A DNA stretch of 19,449 nucleotides from Candidatus Parcubacteria bacterium (GCA_023142215.1 JAGLJW010000033.1:1-19449), one strand, 5' to 3'. Positions 1-8,030 are shown, counted from the first letter of the stretch. Notes: a model not told the origin generated them from the sequence alone. Made by a program: numbers and translations.

Positions 1-137
1 CTAGTTTTCCATGAATAATGCAAAAATGCTTTACCTGAATAATATAAACATCCAGAAACTATAAAAATAGTAAAAATAATTATTACTTTTTTCTTCCATC
101 CAAATTTTTTATTTTCTTTTATTTCTTTTTCTGGCAT
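1..137 (-). CDS. N-terminal part of a single-pass membrane protein (cut by window edge)
   Basis: Reading leftward from an ATG at 137, the frame stays open to the window edge, giving 45 residues. The protein starts with about 18 very charged residues rich in Lys and Glu. One hydrophobic helix follows (VIIIFTIFIVSGCLYYSG), then a short polar stretch. This is the layout of a type II membrane protein with a cytoplasmic tail and an external body. A promoter-like pair lies upstream (206-178). The family cannot be told from this part; anchored cell-wall enzymes and many others start this way. Confidence 0.6.
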   Translation of the reverse strand, partial: MPEKEIKENKKFGWKKKVIIIFTIFIVSGCLYYSGKAFLHYSWKT

Positions 138-177
138 AGTATGTTTTTAATAAAATTTTATCTTTAAACTAACTTAA

Positions 178-206
178 ACATTAGCGTAAAAATAAAATTT
201 TGTCAA
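178..206 (-). promoter_or_regulatory. Candidate sigma-70 type promoter for the truncated membrane protein
   Basis: On the minus strand TTGACA (206-201) is followed after 17 bases by TAATGT (183-178). The predicted leader to the ATG at 137 is about 35 nt. This is a consensus match only. Confidence 0.45.
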
Positions 207-244
207 AATCTAGATTTTTACTGTAAAGATAAAATTACTTTGTT

Positions 245-1195
245 TTAACTCAAAATTAATCCTATATATTTTTTATATCCATTTATAAATTCATTACCAG
301 TCATTATTTTTTTTCCTTCAATTTGTATTTTTTTAATTATTAAAGCATCTTTTTGACATTGAACTGCTAATTCATTTTTAAATATAAATATTTCACCAAC
401 TTCATGTTTATTAATTTCAATAATTCTATTATCAACCTCTATAATCTTAATAGTTTTAATTTTTGATTCTTGATTATTAATTTTAGAAAAAGCTCCTGGC
501 CATGAGAACATTGCTCTGATGTGTTTTTCAATTTTTTCAGCATTTTGATTCCAATTAATTTTTCCATTTTCTTTTTTTAATAATCCAACATAATTAGATT
601 TTGAATTGTCTTGTTTTTTTGTTTTAATTTTTCCAGAAATATAATCTTTTAGTGTTTGTGCGATAACTTCGCCTCCCAAATTTGATAATTTATCAAATAA
701 ACTATCAAATGTATCGTCGTTTTTAATTTTGATTTCCTTATGTTGAATAATGTCTCCTGTATCAAGTCCTTTGTCCATTTTCATAATCGTAATTCCAGTT
801 TTATCATCTCCGTTTAAAATAGATGCTTGAATGCAAGAAGCTCCTCTGTGTTTTGGCAAAAGTGATCCATGAACATTGATACAGCCAAATTTGGGAATAT
901 TTAAAATTGATTCAGGGATTATTTGAGCATAGGCAACAATTATAATAATATCAGGTATTTGTGAATCAAGTTCTTTTAATTTTTTAGGTTGATAAACTGG
1001 TATATTGTATTTTTGAGCTAATTTTTTAATTGGCGACGAAGTTAAAATTTGCTTTCTTCCTATTTTTTTATCTGGCTGAGTAATAACTTCAATTACATCA
1101 AAAAAATCATCATTGATTAAAGATTTTAAAGAGGGAACTCCAAAATCTGGGGTTCCGATAAAAATTGTTTTTATTTTATTTTTTAACATATTCAA
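245..1195 (-). CDS. fmt: Methionyl-tRNA formyltransferase
   Basis: Transfers a formyl group from 10-formyl-tetrahydrofolate to Met-tRNAfMet in the cytosol, giving the initiator for translation. The 316 aa are the usual length. The N-terminal Rossmann-type domain carries GTPDFGVPSL (residues 14-23). The catalytic segments are NVHGSLLPKHRG (Asn107, His109) and GLDTGD (Asp145), matching the family's Asn/His/Asp triad. The C-terminal part from about residue 205 (VGLLKKENGKINW, then IRAMFSWPGAF) is the tRNA-binding domain. The start overlaps the stop of the dedA-family gene by 4 bases, so the two are probably translationally coupled. With def in the same operon, the cell adds and later removes the N-formyl group from linked genes. 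Confidence 0.97.
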   Translation of the reverse strand: MNMLKNKIKTIFIGTPDFGVPSLKSLINDDFFDVIEVITQPDKKIGRKQILTSSPIKKLAQKYNIPVYQPKKLKELDSQIPDIIIIVAYAQIIPESILNIPKFGCINVHGSLLPKHRGASCIQASILNGDDKTGITIMKMDKGLDTGDIIQHKEIKIKNDDTFDSLFDKLSNLGGEVIAQTLKDYISGKIKTKKQDNSKSNYVGLLKKENGKINWNQNAEKIEKHIRAMFSWPGAFSKINNQESKIKTIKIIEVDNRIIEINKHEVGEIFIFKNELAVQCQKDALIIKKIQIEGKKIMTGNEFINGYKKYIGLILS

Positions 1196-1818
1196 TTTTT
1201 AAGTTTTTTCTTAATTTTTAATCTATACAAAGCTACAACTAAAATTGTTAATACAACAAAAATTGCCATAAATTTTACCTCAGTATAATATTTATGAAGC
1301 AGTTCTTGACTATCACCAAAATAATACCCAAGAGCGGCAAGTATGACAGTCCATGTTCCTGAACCTAAAAAAGTAAAAAATAGGAAAGTGCTAAATTTCA
1401 TTTTTGAAAAACCAGCCGGGATTGAAATTAATTGACGGACAGCTGGAACAAGTCTTCCAAAAAAAGTAGACATCCTTCCATGTTTTATAAAATAATCTTC
1501 GGCTGTTTTTATTTTTTTAGGTGTAATTAATAAAGTTTTTGCAATTTTATGATCAGCCCAAAGATAAACTATTTTTCTACCAAATTTTAAAGCTAAAAAA
1601 TAATTTATACTAGCCCCAATTAAACTTCCCAGAATGCCAAAGAAAACTACTAAAAAAATATTCATTTCTCCCTGATTGGCTAAAAAAGCTGCTGGCGGAA
1701 TAACAATTTCAGACGGAAAGGGAATAAATGAACTTTCCACTGTCATGAGCACTATTATCCCAGAATAACCCATATTTTCGGTTATTGAGAGCATGAAATT
1801 TATGAATTGATGTAGCAT
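1192..1818 (-). CDS. DedA-family integral membrane protein
   Basis: A 208-aa polytopic membrane protein of the DedA/SNARE-associated family, members of which act as lipid transporters or flippases in the inner membrane. The family signatures are visible. An N-terminal re-entrant segment carries an acidic residue (TVESSFIPFPSEIVIPPA, residues 26-43). The motif FFGRLVPAVRQLISIPAGFSKM starts at 119, with Arg122 and Arg128 and the G-F-S-K-M end. Further helices lie at about 54-78, 143-167 and 182-199, and the basic tail KIKKKLKN is likely cytosolic. It lies between def (26-bp gap) and fmt (4-bp overlap) in one operon; this linkage probably reflects compaction rather than function. The substrate is unknown. 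Confidence 0.92.
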   Translation of the reverse strand: MLHQFINFMLSITENMGYSGIIVLMTVESSFIPFPSEIVIPPAAFLANQGEMNIFLVVFFGILGSLIGASINYFLALKFGRKIVYLWADHKIAKTLLITPKKIKTAEDYFIKHGRMSTFFGRLVPAVRQLISIPAGFSKMKFSTFLFFTFLGSGTWTVILAALGYYFGDSQELLHKYYTEVKFMAIFVVLTILVVALYRLKIKKKLKN

Positions 1819-1828
1819 TCAGTCTATT

Positions 1829-1852
1829 AGGCTTGAGTCTATAATCAAGCCT
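1829..1852 (-). other. Hairpin between def and the dedA-family gene
   Basis: AGGCTTGA (1829-1836) and TCAAGCCT (1845-1852) form a perfect 8-bp stem with an 8-base loop. The stem includes the def stop codon. No T run follows in the minus direction, so it is more likely an RNA-processing or stability element, or a weak attenuator, than a full terminator. Confidence 0.5.
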
Positions 1853-2315
1853 GTTTTAATGTTTTAATATTTTTAGCTAGATCAATAAATAGAATTCCAT
1901 TTAAATGATCAATTTCATGTTGAATGACTCTTGCCATTAAACCTTTGGCTTCAATTTTATGTTTAATCCCAGTTCTATCTAAATATTCACAAGTTACTTT
2001 TTTATATCTTCTTACTTTTCCAAAAGTGTTAGGTACCGACAAACAGCCTTCTTCGCCCCATTCTTTAAAAATCGATTTTTTAAGAATTTTTGGATTAATC
2101 ATAGCAACAACCCCATTTCTCATGTTAATAATAACAATCTTTATATTTTTACCAATTTGTGGAGCAGCTAATCCAATGCCATCCAATTTCACCATAGATA
2201 AAACCATATCATTTATAAGTTCATCATATTCTTGAATTTTATCCGACTTGATATTTTCTGATTTTTGTCGTAAGATTTTATTAGGATTTGTAATGATTTC
2301 TAATATTTTTGGCAT
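1845..2315 (-). CDS. def: Peptide deformylase
   Basis: A metalloenzyme that removes the N-formyl group from new proteins. The 156 aa are normal for the bacterial type. All three motifs are intact: GIGLAAPQIG (residues 46-55), EEGCLSVP (88-95, metal-ligand Cys91) and QHEIDHLNG (132-140, metal ligands His133 and His137, catalytic Glu134). It is the first gene of a leftward operon with the dedA-family gene and fmt. There is no Shine-Dalgarno in front of the ATG. The end of a 162-bp palindromic element lies only 8 bases upstream, so the whole initiation region is element sequence and any promoter must lie inside the element or beyond it. Confidence 0.97.
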   Translation of the reverse strand: MPKILEIITNPNKILRQKSENIKSDKIQEYDELINDMVLSMVKLDGIGLAAPQIGKNIKIVIINMRNGVVAMINPKILKKSIFKEWGEEGCLSVPNTFGKVRRYKKVTCEYLDRTGIKHKIEAKGLMARVIQHEIDHLNGILFIDLAKNIKTLKQA

Positions 2316-2323
2316 TGTTGTAA

Positions 2324-2485
2324 TGGGTCTGTCGCCAAACTACAGCATGACCTAAATTCCCAGATTTCGGTAAATTTCTCCAAAAATATTTTAGCCAATA
2401 TCACTACATTGCCGAAAAGATTTTTGAAGAAATTTCCTCAAAATCTGAAAATTTATGCCAAAACTGTAGTTTGGCGACAGACCCA
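2324..2485. repeat. 162-bp palindromic miniature element, type A
   Basis: The ends are perfect 22-bp inverted repeats: 2324-2345, beginning TGGGTCTGTCGCC, and 2464-2485. The interior also pairs imperfectly almost to the centre (near 2400-2412), so the transcript would fold into one long hairpin. A mutated end of the same element recurs at 9904-9925. No coding capacity is visible. This is the form of a MITE (non-autonomous transposon derivative). No clear target duplication was found, and no transposase is in the window. Confidence 0.85.
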
Positions 2486-2516
2486 ATAATTATTGATTTA
2501 TTAAACTTATTATATT

Positions 2517-2780
2517 ATGAATAATAAAAACTTTCAAGACATTAAAGATATTTTCAAAAATAAAGCATCTCAGAAAAAACCTCCTGCTTATAAATGGCAA
2601 GAATTAGCCCTACGTATAATTAAAGAATTGAATATTCCTCCAAATAAGCGAAGTTCTGTTTTTAAAATTTGCAAAGATAAATCTGAACAACTAATTTTAA
2701 AAGCATTAATTGATACTAAAGAACTTTGCGACAAAGGAGAAAAATGGCAATATTTTTTTAAAATTATAAATATAAATTAA
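2517..2780 (+). CDS. Small conserved-looking hypothetical protein (87 aa)
   Basis: The sequence is soluble, Lys-rich and mostly helical, with no Cys cluster, signal peptide or membrane segment. Its middle (KWQELALRIIKELNIPPNKRSSVFKICKD) and end (LCDKGEKWQYFFKI) read like a folded small domain with conserved aromatics rather than random translation. It is transcribed divergently from def, from sequence at the edge of element A. No family is recognised; a nucleic-acid-binding or accessory role would only be a guess. Confidence 0.65.
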   Translation: MNNKNFQDIKDIFKNKASQKKPPAYKWQELALRIIKELNIPPNKRSSVFKICKDKSEQLILKALIDTKELCDKGEKWQYFFKIININ

Positions 2781-2855
2781 CAACAGTGCTACAAAAACTA
2801 GAACAAAACCATACAGGATATATAGCTCTGGGTTGAATTAACATAATAATTTATA

Positions 2856-2978
2856 TTTGTCATTTCGAATCCCTTTAGGGTGAGAAATCTCTTTAATATA
2901 AATAACGTAAATCATATTAGTACAATAATTAATGTCAAAGAGATTTCTCACCCTGTAAAGGGGATTCGAAATGACAAA
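2856..2978. repeat. REP-like palindromic element, type C
   Basis: The left arm 2856-2894 and right arm 2937-2978 are inverted copies. Both carry the outer core TTTGTCATTTCGAATCCCC or a near match, and GAGAAATCTCTTT towards the centre; the loop is about 42 bp and AT-rich. A relative with similar outer ends lies at 8107-8213. It sits between two convergent genes (2517 plus and 3827 minus) and could act as a bidirectional terminator. Confidence 0.85.
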
Positions 2979-3038
2979 ACAAATATATTTCTTATAAACT
3001 TTATTTCTAAAAAAATAATCCTATATCTCACATAAATC

Positions 3039-3827
3039 CTAAAATGAAAACTGAACTGTTAAAAACCCAACACCAAATGGAGCTTCGTAAGATAAGATTT
3101 TTGGTTTATATTGAATTCCATCAATTATTCCATTAAAAATTAAAATTGATTTAAGCCCGCACTCGGCTGAATCTTTAATAAGATCATTATTTAAATTAAT
3201 GATTTTTTTATTATCCCGACTTTGAATTAACTTAATCATTGTTTCGTCAAACTCTTTACCATGAGGCGAATATCCAGCCGGGGAATCTTCTGTTAATCTG
3301 TGAGATAAGTCTCCGGATGCGATAATCGCAATTTTTCTTTTTCTCAAACCTATCTCTCGCTTTAATAATTGTCCAAATTTAAAATGAGCTAAATTATTTA
3401 ATTTTGAATTATAGATTGGAACAATTTTTAAATCTGGTAAATCTTTAGTAAGTAAATAAATCGGAACACTTGAACCATAATTTAATACATCATTACTTGT
3501 CATTTGCAATGGAGCTTTTGTTTCTAATGATTCTCTGATTTTATGAGCTAAACCTATATCTCCCTTTATTTTTGAATTTATTGTTAAATTTCCAAAATCT
3601 TTAAAATTATATGTAAATTCTGGACACAAATTCATTAAAAACGAATCTGATTGAATCTCCTCGTAGCTTGAAATAATAATTAAAGTCTCAGCCTTACTAT
3701 CTTCTAATTCTTTTTTTAGTACTTCAAAAGAATCACTTGTTTTTTTAAGTTTTTGAAAATTTTCCTTTCCGATTTCTGGAATCAATAAAGGTGAATGGGG
3801 CACTATTGACGCAAAGACTAAAGACAT
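3039..3827 (-). CDS. LigB-type extradiol dioxygenase-like protein (AmmeMemoRadiSam-associated type)
   Basis: A 262-aa protein resembling the class III extradiol dioxygenase (LigB) fold. In Firmicutes this type is found as the N-terminal half of AMMECR1-containing AmmeMemoRadiSam system proteins. Features seen: ASIVPHSPLLIPEIG at the N-terminus (His11 a likely metal ligand), GSSVPIYLL (118-126) and IASGDLSHRL (169-178, His176), followed by GYSPHGKEFDETM. No AMMECR1 domain is fused. The substrate is unknown; the larger family includes true ring-cleaving enzymes as well as MEMO-like proteins of unclear activity. It lies 24 bp downstream of the secreted-protein gene on the same strand and is probably co-transcribed with it. 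Confidence 0.8.
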   Translation of the reverse strand: MSLVFASIVPHSPLLIPEIGKENFQKLKKTSDSFEVLKKELEDSKAETLIIISSYEEIQSDSFLMNLCPEFTYNFKDFGNLTINSKIKGDIGLAHKIRESLETKAPLQMTSNDVLNYGSSVPIYLLTKDLPDLKIVPIYNSKLNNLAHFKFGQLLKREIGLRKRKIAIIASGDLSHRLTEDSPAGYSPHGKEFDETMIKLIQSRDNKKIINLNNDLIKDSAECGLKSILIFNGIIDGIQYKPKILSYEAPFGVGFLTVQFSF

Positions 3828-3851
3828 ACAAATTTTATAAACTAAATTATA

Positions 3852-5357
3852 TTAATTACTTGAAGCTTTTACTGTTTCTTCTGCTTTGGCTAATTCTGTA
3901 TTATCTTCACTTTGATTAAACATTCCACTCAAAGGCTCTCCTTCTTCGTATAAATTCATAATTTTAGGAGAAACAATTATGATATTTTCCCACTTATAAC
4001 CTCTATTTTCAAAAATCTCAGCTGAAGTAATTGCTCTTTTTTTACCACCATCAATCACATAAACTCCTGGTGAATTATTTGGAGTTAAAAGTTCCCCGTC
4101 GTTAAATTTTACTGGAGCAATAGTTTTGTATGAATTTAATTTTTCACTTTCTACTGGTGCGATCGCATTATATTTGAACTTTGTTTTAAGTAAAACAGCA
4201 TCCCAAAGTGGTGCTTTTGTTTCATCTTCCACCCAATAAACTCCGCCTGTTTCTTTGTCTTGAAGTAAGGCACCAGTTGGATAACTTGATTCTTCTGTAA
4301 TTGGTTTTCCTTCTGTGTAAGCATTAACATCAGCCCAGCTAGCATTTATAATTTCTTCTGGATTATAACCAATCTTTTTAAATACTTCGCCACTTGTTAT
4401 GCCCCTTCTAACATCATCAACAAGCAAATATATTGTACCGCGAGGTGATCTTATTAATGAGTATTGAGGAAATTTAATTGGTGAACCTTTGGTATAATTA
4501 TCAAGATCTGATTTATTTACTTTAACAATTTTATTTAAATCAAAACGAGAAGTTAAAGCACCTTTAGTATGAAACGGTCTTTTTACTCCATTTTGAATCA
4601 ACCAAACTCCTGCTTCACCTCTAATCTGCACCAAAGTTCCATTTGGAAAATTCATAGAAAAATAGCTGTTCCAAAATTTATGAAAATTAAAATTTCCCCA
4701 ATAAACATGAGGCGTATAATTATACAAAGCAGCCGTAGCATTATTTACTGGTGTAACTATAGAGTCAAGATGACCAGTATTTGTAACAGTGTAAGTTTTA
4801 CCTTTTTCATATGGATAATTATTAGGACTCTTAATATAATCATAGAACTGAAGAGAAGCAGAATTTAATTGCTTACCAAAACCCTTCCATCGTGGATCAG
4901 GGGCTTCATTATCTGGACATCCATAACCAAGTGCCCAATCAAGTTGAGATTGCTTTGGAGTTTTATCAGTTAATAATCCTTGCTCTTTTTGAAGCAATAC
5001 TAAAAGAACTTTTGGATTAATAGTAATCGGCACGCATTTCTTAGCCTTTTCATCTCTCGTTGGTTTGTCGCTCAAATTTTCTGCTTTTGAACAATCATAA
5101 TTATTAGCTGCATCATAAATAATCTGAGCAACTGTTTTTAAATGTCCATCTGAATTATTAGTTCTTAAACTTGCTATATGACCACCTTTAGCTCTTAAAA
5201 AAGTTTCAATTTCCGCAAGCGTCATAGTTGACGAATCAAGCATTTCGCTATCAGTTATAATATCATTATGATTAAATACAGAAGCACTAACCGATGACAC
5301 CGAAAACATAAAAATTAAAAACGATGTAATTATTTTTTTTAAATTATTTTTTTTCAT
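3852..5357 (-). CDS. Secreted protein: hydrolase-like N-terminal domain plus four ~60-aa repeats
   Basis: A 501-aa protein with a clear signal peptide: KKNNLKK, a hydrophobic core at 9-22, and likely cleavage after SVSA at 25. Residues 45-235 look like a lysozyme/transglycosylase-type domain. LLVLLQKEQGLL holds a candidate catalytic Glu125; ALGYGCPD and a Tyr/Trp-rich end (NYTPHVYWGNFNFHKFWNSY) follow. Four repeats begin near 239, 298, 362 and 421. Each follows the pattern G-x-L-(I/V)-x-x, vYli-x-g-x-kR-x-i-t, then a Phe, a Gly-Tyr and a final y-x-x-G. Such repeats may bind the cell wall or surface polymers. The acidic tail is low complexity. It has its own promoter (5425-5397) but no visible Shine-Dalgarno. 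Peptidoglycan hydrolysis is an inference. Confidence 0.8.
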   Translation of the reverse strand: MKKNNLKKIITSFLIFMFSVSSVSASVFNHNDIITDSEMLDSSTMTLAEIETFLRAKGGHIASLRTNNSDGHLKTVAQIIYDAANNYDCSKAENLSDKPTRDEKAKKCVPITINPKVLLVLLQKEQGLLTDKTPKQSQLDWALGYGCPDNEAPDPRWKGFGKQLNSASLQFYDYIKSPNNYPYEKGKTYTVTNTGHLDSIVTPVNNATAALYNYTPHVYWGNFNFHKFWNSYFSMNFPNGTLVQIRGEAGVWLIQNGVKRPFHTKGALTSRFDLNKIVKVNKSDLDNYTKGSPIKFPQYSLIRSPRGTIYLLVDDVRRGITSGEVFKKIGYNPEEIINASWADVNAYTEGKPITEESSYPTGALLQDKETGGVYWVEDETKAPLWDAVLLKTKFKYNAIAPVESEKLNSYKTIAPVKFNDGELLTPNNSPGVYVIDGGKKRAITSAEIFENRGYKWENIIIVSPKIMNLYEEGEPLSGMFNQSEDNTELAKAEETVKASSN

Positions 5358-5396
5358 AAGGATAAGAGATTTTTAACACATTTTTATTATAACATT

Positions 5397-5425
5397 ATTA
5401 TATAATATTATGCTTAATTGTACAA
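5397..5425 (-). promoter_or_regulatory. Promoter for the secreted-protein / dioxygenase-like operon
   Basis: On the minus strand TTGTAC (5425-5420), a 17-base spacer and a perfect TATAAT (5402-5397). The leader to the ATG at 5357 is about 33 nt. It overlaps the divergent helicase promoter region, so the two could influence each other. Confidence 0.6.
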
Positions 5426-5428
5426 ACA

Positions 5429-5456
5429 TTGACAAAATTTAAAAAATATGTAATTA
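5429..5456 (+). promoter_or_regulatory. Candidate promoter for the DEAD-box helicase, giving a long leader
   Basis: TTGACA (5429-5434), a 16-base spacer and TAATTA (5451-5456). The start codon is at 5620, so the mRNA would carry an untranslated leader of about 157 nt. Long leaders are known for cold-induced helicase mRNAs in other bacteria. The leader includes ATTGT/ACAAT arms around 5518-5533 but no strong hairpin. Confidence 0.45.
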
Positions 5457-5619
5457 TTGTTATATACTTTTAAAAATTAAAAATAATACTATTTGTACTC
5501 TTTAGAGAGTTGTCATAATTGTTTGGACACAATTTTTTGGAAATTCTTTATATTTAGAAATTCTTACTAACGTTGAATAAAAAATAACATTTTTAAGACT
5601 GGGACAAATAAAACAATTT

Positions 5620-7296
5620 ATGACAACATTTAAAGAACTTGGCTTAAATGCTGAGTTAATGAAAGGTCTTGATGATCTAGGATTTGTGGAGCCTTCGCCA
5701 ATACAGGAAAGGTCTATTCCATTTATATTAAAATCAAAAAAAGATTTAATTGCTTTAGCGCAAACAGGAACAGGAAAAACAGCTGCTTTTGGTTTGCCAA
5801 TTTTAAATCAATTACAAGCTAATAAAAAAGATTTACAAGCAATAATCATCTGCCCAACAAGGGAATTATGTCTTCAGATTTCTGATGATATAAAAAAATT
5901 TGCTAAGTATTCAAAAAATATTTTTGTTACCCCAGTTTATGGCGGAGAAAGAATTGATTCTCAAATTAGATTATTAAAACGAGGAACTCATATCGTTGTA
6001 GGAACACCTGGGCGTGTTCATGATTTAATTAGAAGAAAAGTTTTAAAACTTAATACTATTAAATGGTTAGTTTTTGATGAAGCTGATGAAATGTTGGATA
6101 TGGGATTTAAAGAAGATTTGGATGCTATTTTAGAACAAACTCCAAAAACAAGACAAACTTTGCTTTTTTCAGCAACTATGTCAAACAGTGTCCGATCTAT
6201 TGCTAAACAATACATGGGAGAAGCTGAAGAAATAAGTATCGGAGAAAAAAATGTTGGAGCAGATAATGTTACTCATGAATATTATGTAGCTCAAGCCAGA
6301 GATAGATTTGATGCCTTGAAAAGAATTTTAGATTCTTTGCCTGGAATTTATGGTATTCTTTTTTGCAGAACTAGAAACGAAACTCAAATAGTAGCTGATA
6401 AGTTAAAAAAAGCTCATTACGACGCAGAAGCTATACATGGCGAAATTTCTCAAAATATTAGAACAAAAATCATGGACAGGTTTAAACGAAAACAAATTCG
6501 TTTATTGGTTGCTACAGACGTAGCCGCTAGAGGAATAGATGTAAACGACCTTTCTCATGTTATTAATTACAATCTTCCTGATCAAAATGAAACTTATACT
6601 CATAGAAGTGGTAGAACGGGAAGAGCACAAAAAAGTGGAATTTCTATTTCTATTGCCAGCCCAAGAGATGTAAGAAGAATTAAACAATTAGAAGAAATGG
6701 TTGGTAAAAAAATTGAATTTAAAAAAATTCCAAGTGGAGATGATGTTTATCAAAAACAAATTGATAGTTTTTTTGAAGAAGTAGAAAAAACAAATATTGA
6801 TGAAATAAGTAATGAAAAATATTTTCAAGAATTTGTTGATAAATTAAAAAAATTAAAAAAAGATGATTTAATTAATTATATTATTACCAATAAATTTAGT
6901 CATCTAATGAAAAGTTGTAAGGATCTTAGAGATTTAAATTCTAAAACAAAAGATTTTAGTGTTAAAAAAAGAGACGATGGAAATAATATTAATCTGAAAA
7001 TCAATATTGGAAAAAACCACGGATTTGATATTAAAGGACTTTTTGCATTGATCAATTCAAATAAAAAATTAAAAGGTGCTGAAATTGGAAGAATTAATTT
7101 GATGTCTGAATATTCTGTTTTTTCAGTTGAAAAAGGACGAGCCAATGATGTTGTAAAATTTTTAGATGGAACAAAATTTAAAGGTAAAAAAATTAATATT
7201 TCCGAAGGTGGTAAGAGCGAAAGCTATCAAAGAAAAGATGGATTTAATAGAAAATATAGTGGAAAGAAAAGAGGTTTTAGAAAAGCTAGAAGATAG
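5620..7296 (+). CDS. DEAD-box ATP-dependent RNA helicase with DbpA-like C-terminal domain
   Basis: A cytosolic RNA helicase of the DeaD/CsdA/DbpA group that remodels structured RNA, in ribosome assembly or at low temperature in relatives. All core motifs are present in 558 aa: Q motif (GFVEPSPIQ, 21-29), Walker A AQTGTGKT (47-54), PTREL (79-83), TPGR (129-132), DEAD (153-156), SAT (184-186), ARGIDV (303-308) and HRSGRTGR (328-335). Residues 455-530 form an RRM-like DbpA-type RNA-binding domain (GLFALINSNKKLKGAEIGRI, then YSVFSVEKGRANDV). The tail is short and basic (KKRGFRKARR). The linker 370-450 is Lys-rich and helical. It is monocistronic by position. Start: first ATG after the leader; no good Shine-Dalgarno is seen. 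Confidence 0.96.
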   Translation: MTTFKELGLNAELMKGLDDLGFVEPSPIQERSIPFILKSKKDLIALAQTGTGKTAAFGLPILNQLQANKKDLQAIIICPTRELCLQISDDIKKFAKYSKNIFVTPVYGGERIDSQIRLLKRGTHIVVGTPGRVHDLIRRKVLKLNTIKWLVFDEADEMLDMGFKEDLDAILEQTPKTRQTLLFSATMSNSVRSIAKQYMGEAEEISIGEKNVGADNVTHEYYVAQARDRFDALKRILDSLPGIYGILFCRTRNETQIVADKLKKAHYDAEAIHGEISQNIRTKIMDRFKRKQIRLLVATDVAARGIDVNDLSHVINYNLPDQNETYTHRSGRTGRAQKSGISISIASPRDVRRIKQLEEMVGKKIEFKKIPSGDDVYQKQIDSFFEEVEKTNIDEISNEKYFQEFVDKLKKLKKDDLINYIITNKFSHLMKSCKDLRDLNSKTKDFSVKKRDDGNNINLKINIGKNHGFDIKGLFALINSNKKLKGAEIGRINLMSEYSVFSVEKGRANDVVKFLDGTKFKGKKINISEGGKSESYQRKDGFNRKYSGKKRGFRKARR

Positions 7297-7349
7297 AACT
7301 TGTACAATGGTTTAATAAAATATATAATAAATTAGAATATATTGCTTAT

Positions 7350-7511
7350 TTATTAACCAACTGGACAATTCCACTCCATTCTTTACCAAAAATTTAGGCT
7401 ACAACTTCATAAAAAAAGTTCTGAATATCCCGATATTAATCACTTTTTTTATTTCGTTTCGCTCTAAATTTTAGATAAATAAAAGAATGGAATTGTCCAG
7501 TTGGTTAATAA
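7350..7511. repeat. 162-bp palindromic miniature element, type B
   Basis: Perfect 24-bp terminal inverted repeats at 7350-7373 (core AACCAACTGGACAATTCCA) and 7488-7511. The interior pairs imperfectly: CCATTCTTT against AAAGAATGG and AAAATTTAG against CTAAATTTT. It has the same length as element A but unrelated ends. It lies in the gap after the helicase gene and could also end helicase transcription. MITE-like; no transposase in the window. Confidence 0.85.
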
Positions 7512-7552
7512 CAAATAAATTTTTATTTCTTAAAATTTCATAACAATAAAAC

Positions 7553-7558
7553 AGGAGG
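7553..7558 (+). promoter_or_regulatory. Strong Shine-Dalgarno site
   Basis: AGGAGG sits 7 bases before the ATG at 7566. It fixes that start and is the best ribosome-binding site in the window; most neighbouring genes have none. Confidence 0.85.
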
Positions 7559-7565
7559 AAAAAAA

Positions 7566-8030
7566 ATGAGAATAAAATTGTCTGGCACAGAAGAACAAGT
7601 AGAAGTAATGGAAAAATATTTTATTGATAATCTTGGTTTGCTTGACTTGTTAGATAGCTTGGAAATTACTGTTAATTTTGACGAATATAGACCCAATTAT
7701 GGATTTCAAAATTATACTATCGTTTTTAACGAACAAGGTTTAATAAAAAAAGAATGGATTTCTGTCGCTGAAGTATTTGTAGAATCGCCCTTGAATATAA
7801 TTCTTGGGTTAAAAGAAGATATAAACAATGCAATTTTAAAAAATCCAAAAATGAACGTGGGCAACAGATTTTGGATGTGTTGTAGAATAGCCGCCACAAA
7901 GAGTTATAGATATTATTTTTTTGACGAAAAAAGAACAGAAGAGTTTACGGCTTTAATGCATATTCTTTGCAATCCTGCAAATTTCCTTATTGAAATAAAA
8001 CAAGCTATTTCCATAAAACCAACTAAATAA
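7566..8030 (+). CDS. Hypothetical protein, 154 aa, with strong ribosome-binding site
   Basis: No family is recognised. The protein is soluble, without signal peptide or membrane helix. It has a mixed alpha/beta pattern: a short N-terminal strand-helix unit (MRIKLSGTEEQVEVMEKYF), strands around YTIVFNEQG, and an aromatic/cysteine stretch RFWMCCRIAATKSYRYYFFDE near residues 101-121. The perfect AGGAGG suggests high expression. It is a single-gene unit: element B lies upstream and a terminator follows 27 bases after the stop. It could be a horizontally gained gene, since its initiation signal is unlike its neighbours, but no partner gene points to a role. Confidence 0.75.
   Translation: MRIKLSGTEEQVEVMEKYFIDNLGLLDLLDSLEITVNFDEYRPNYGFQNYTIVFNEQGLIKKEWISVAEVFVESPLNIILGLKEDINNAILKNPKMNVGNRFWMCCRIAATKSYRYYFFDEKRTEEFTALMHILCNPANFLIEIKQAISIKPTK

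Noticed and set aside
1924..2235. 103-aa plus-strand frame
   Set aside because: Antisense to def, whose three motifs are all present on the other strand.
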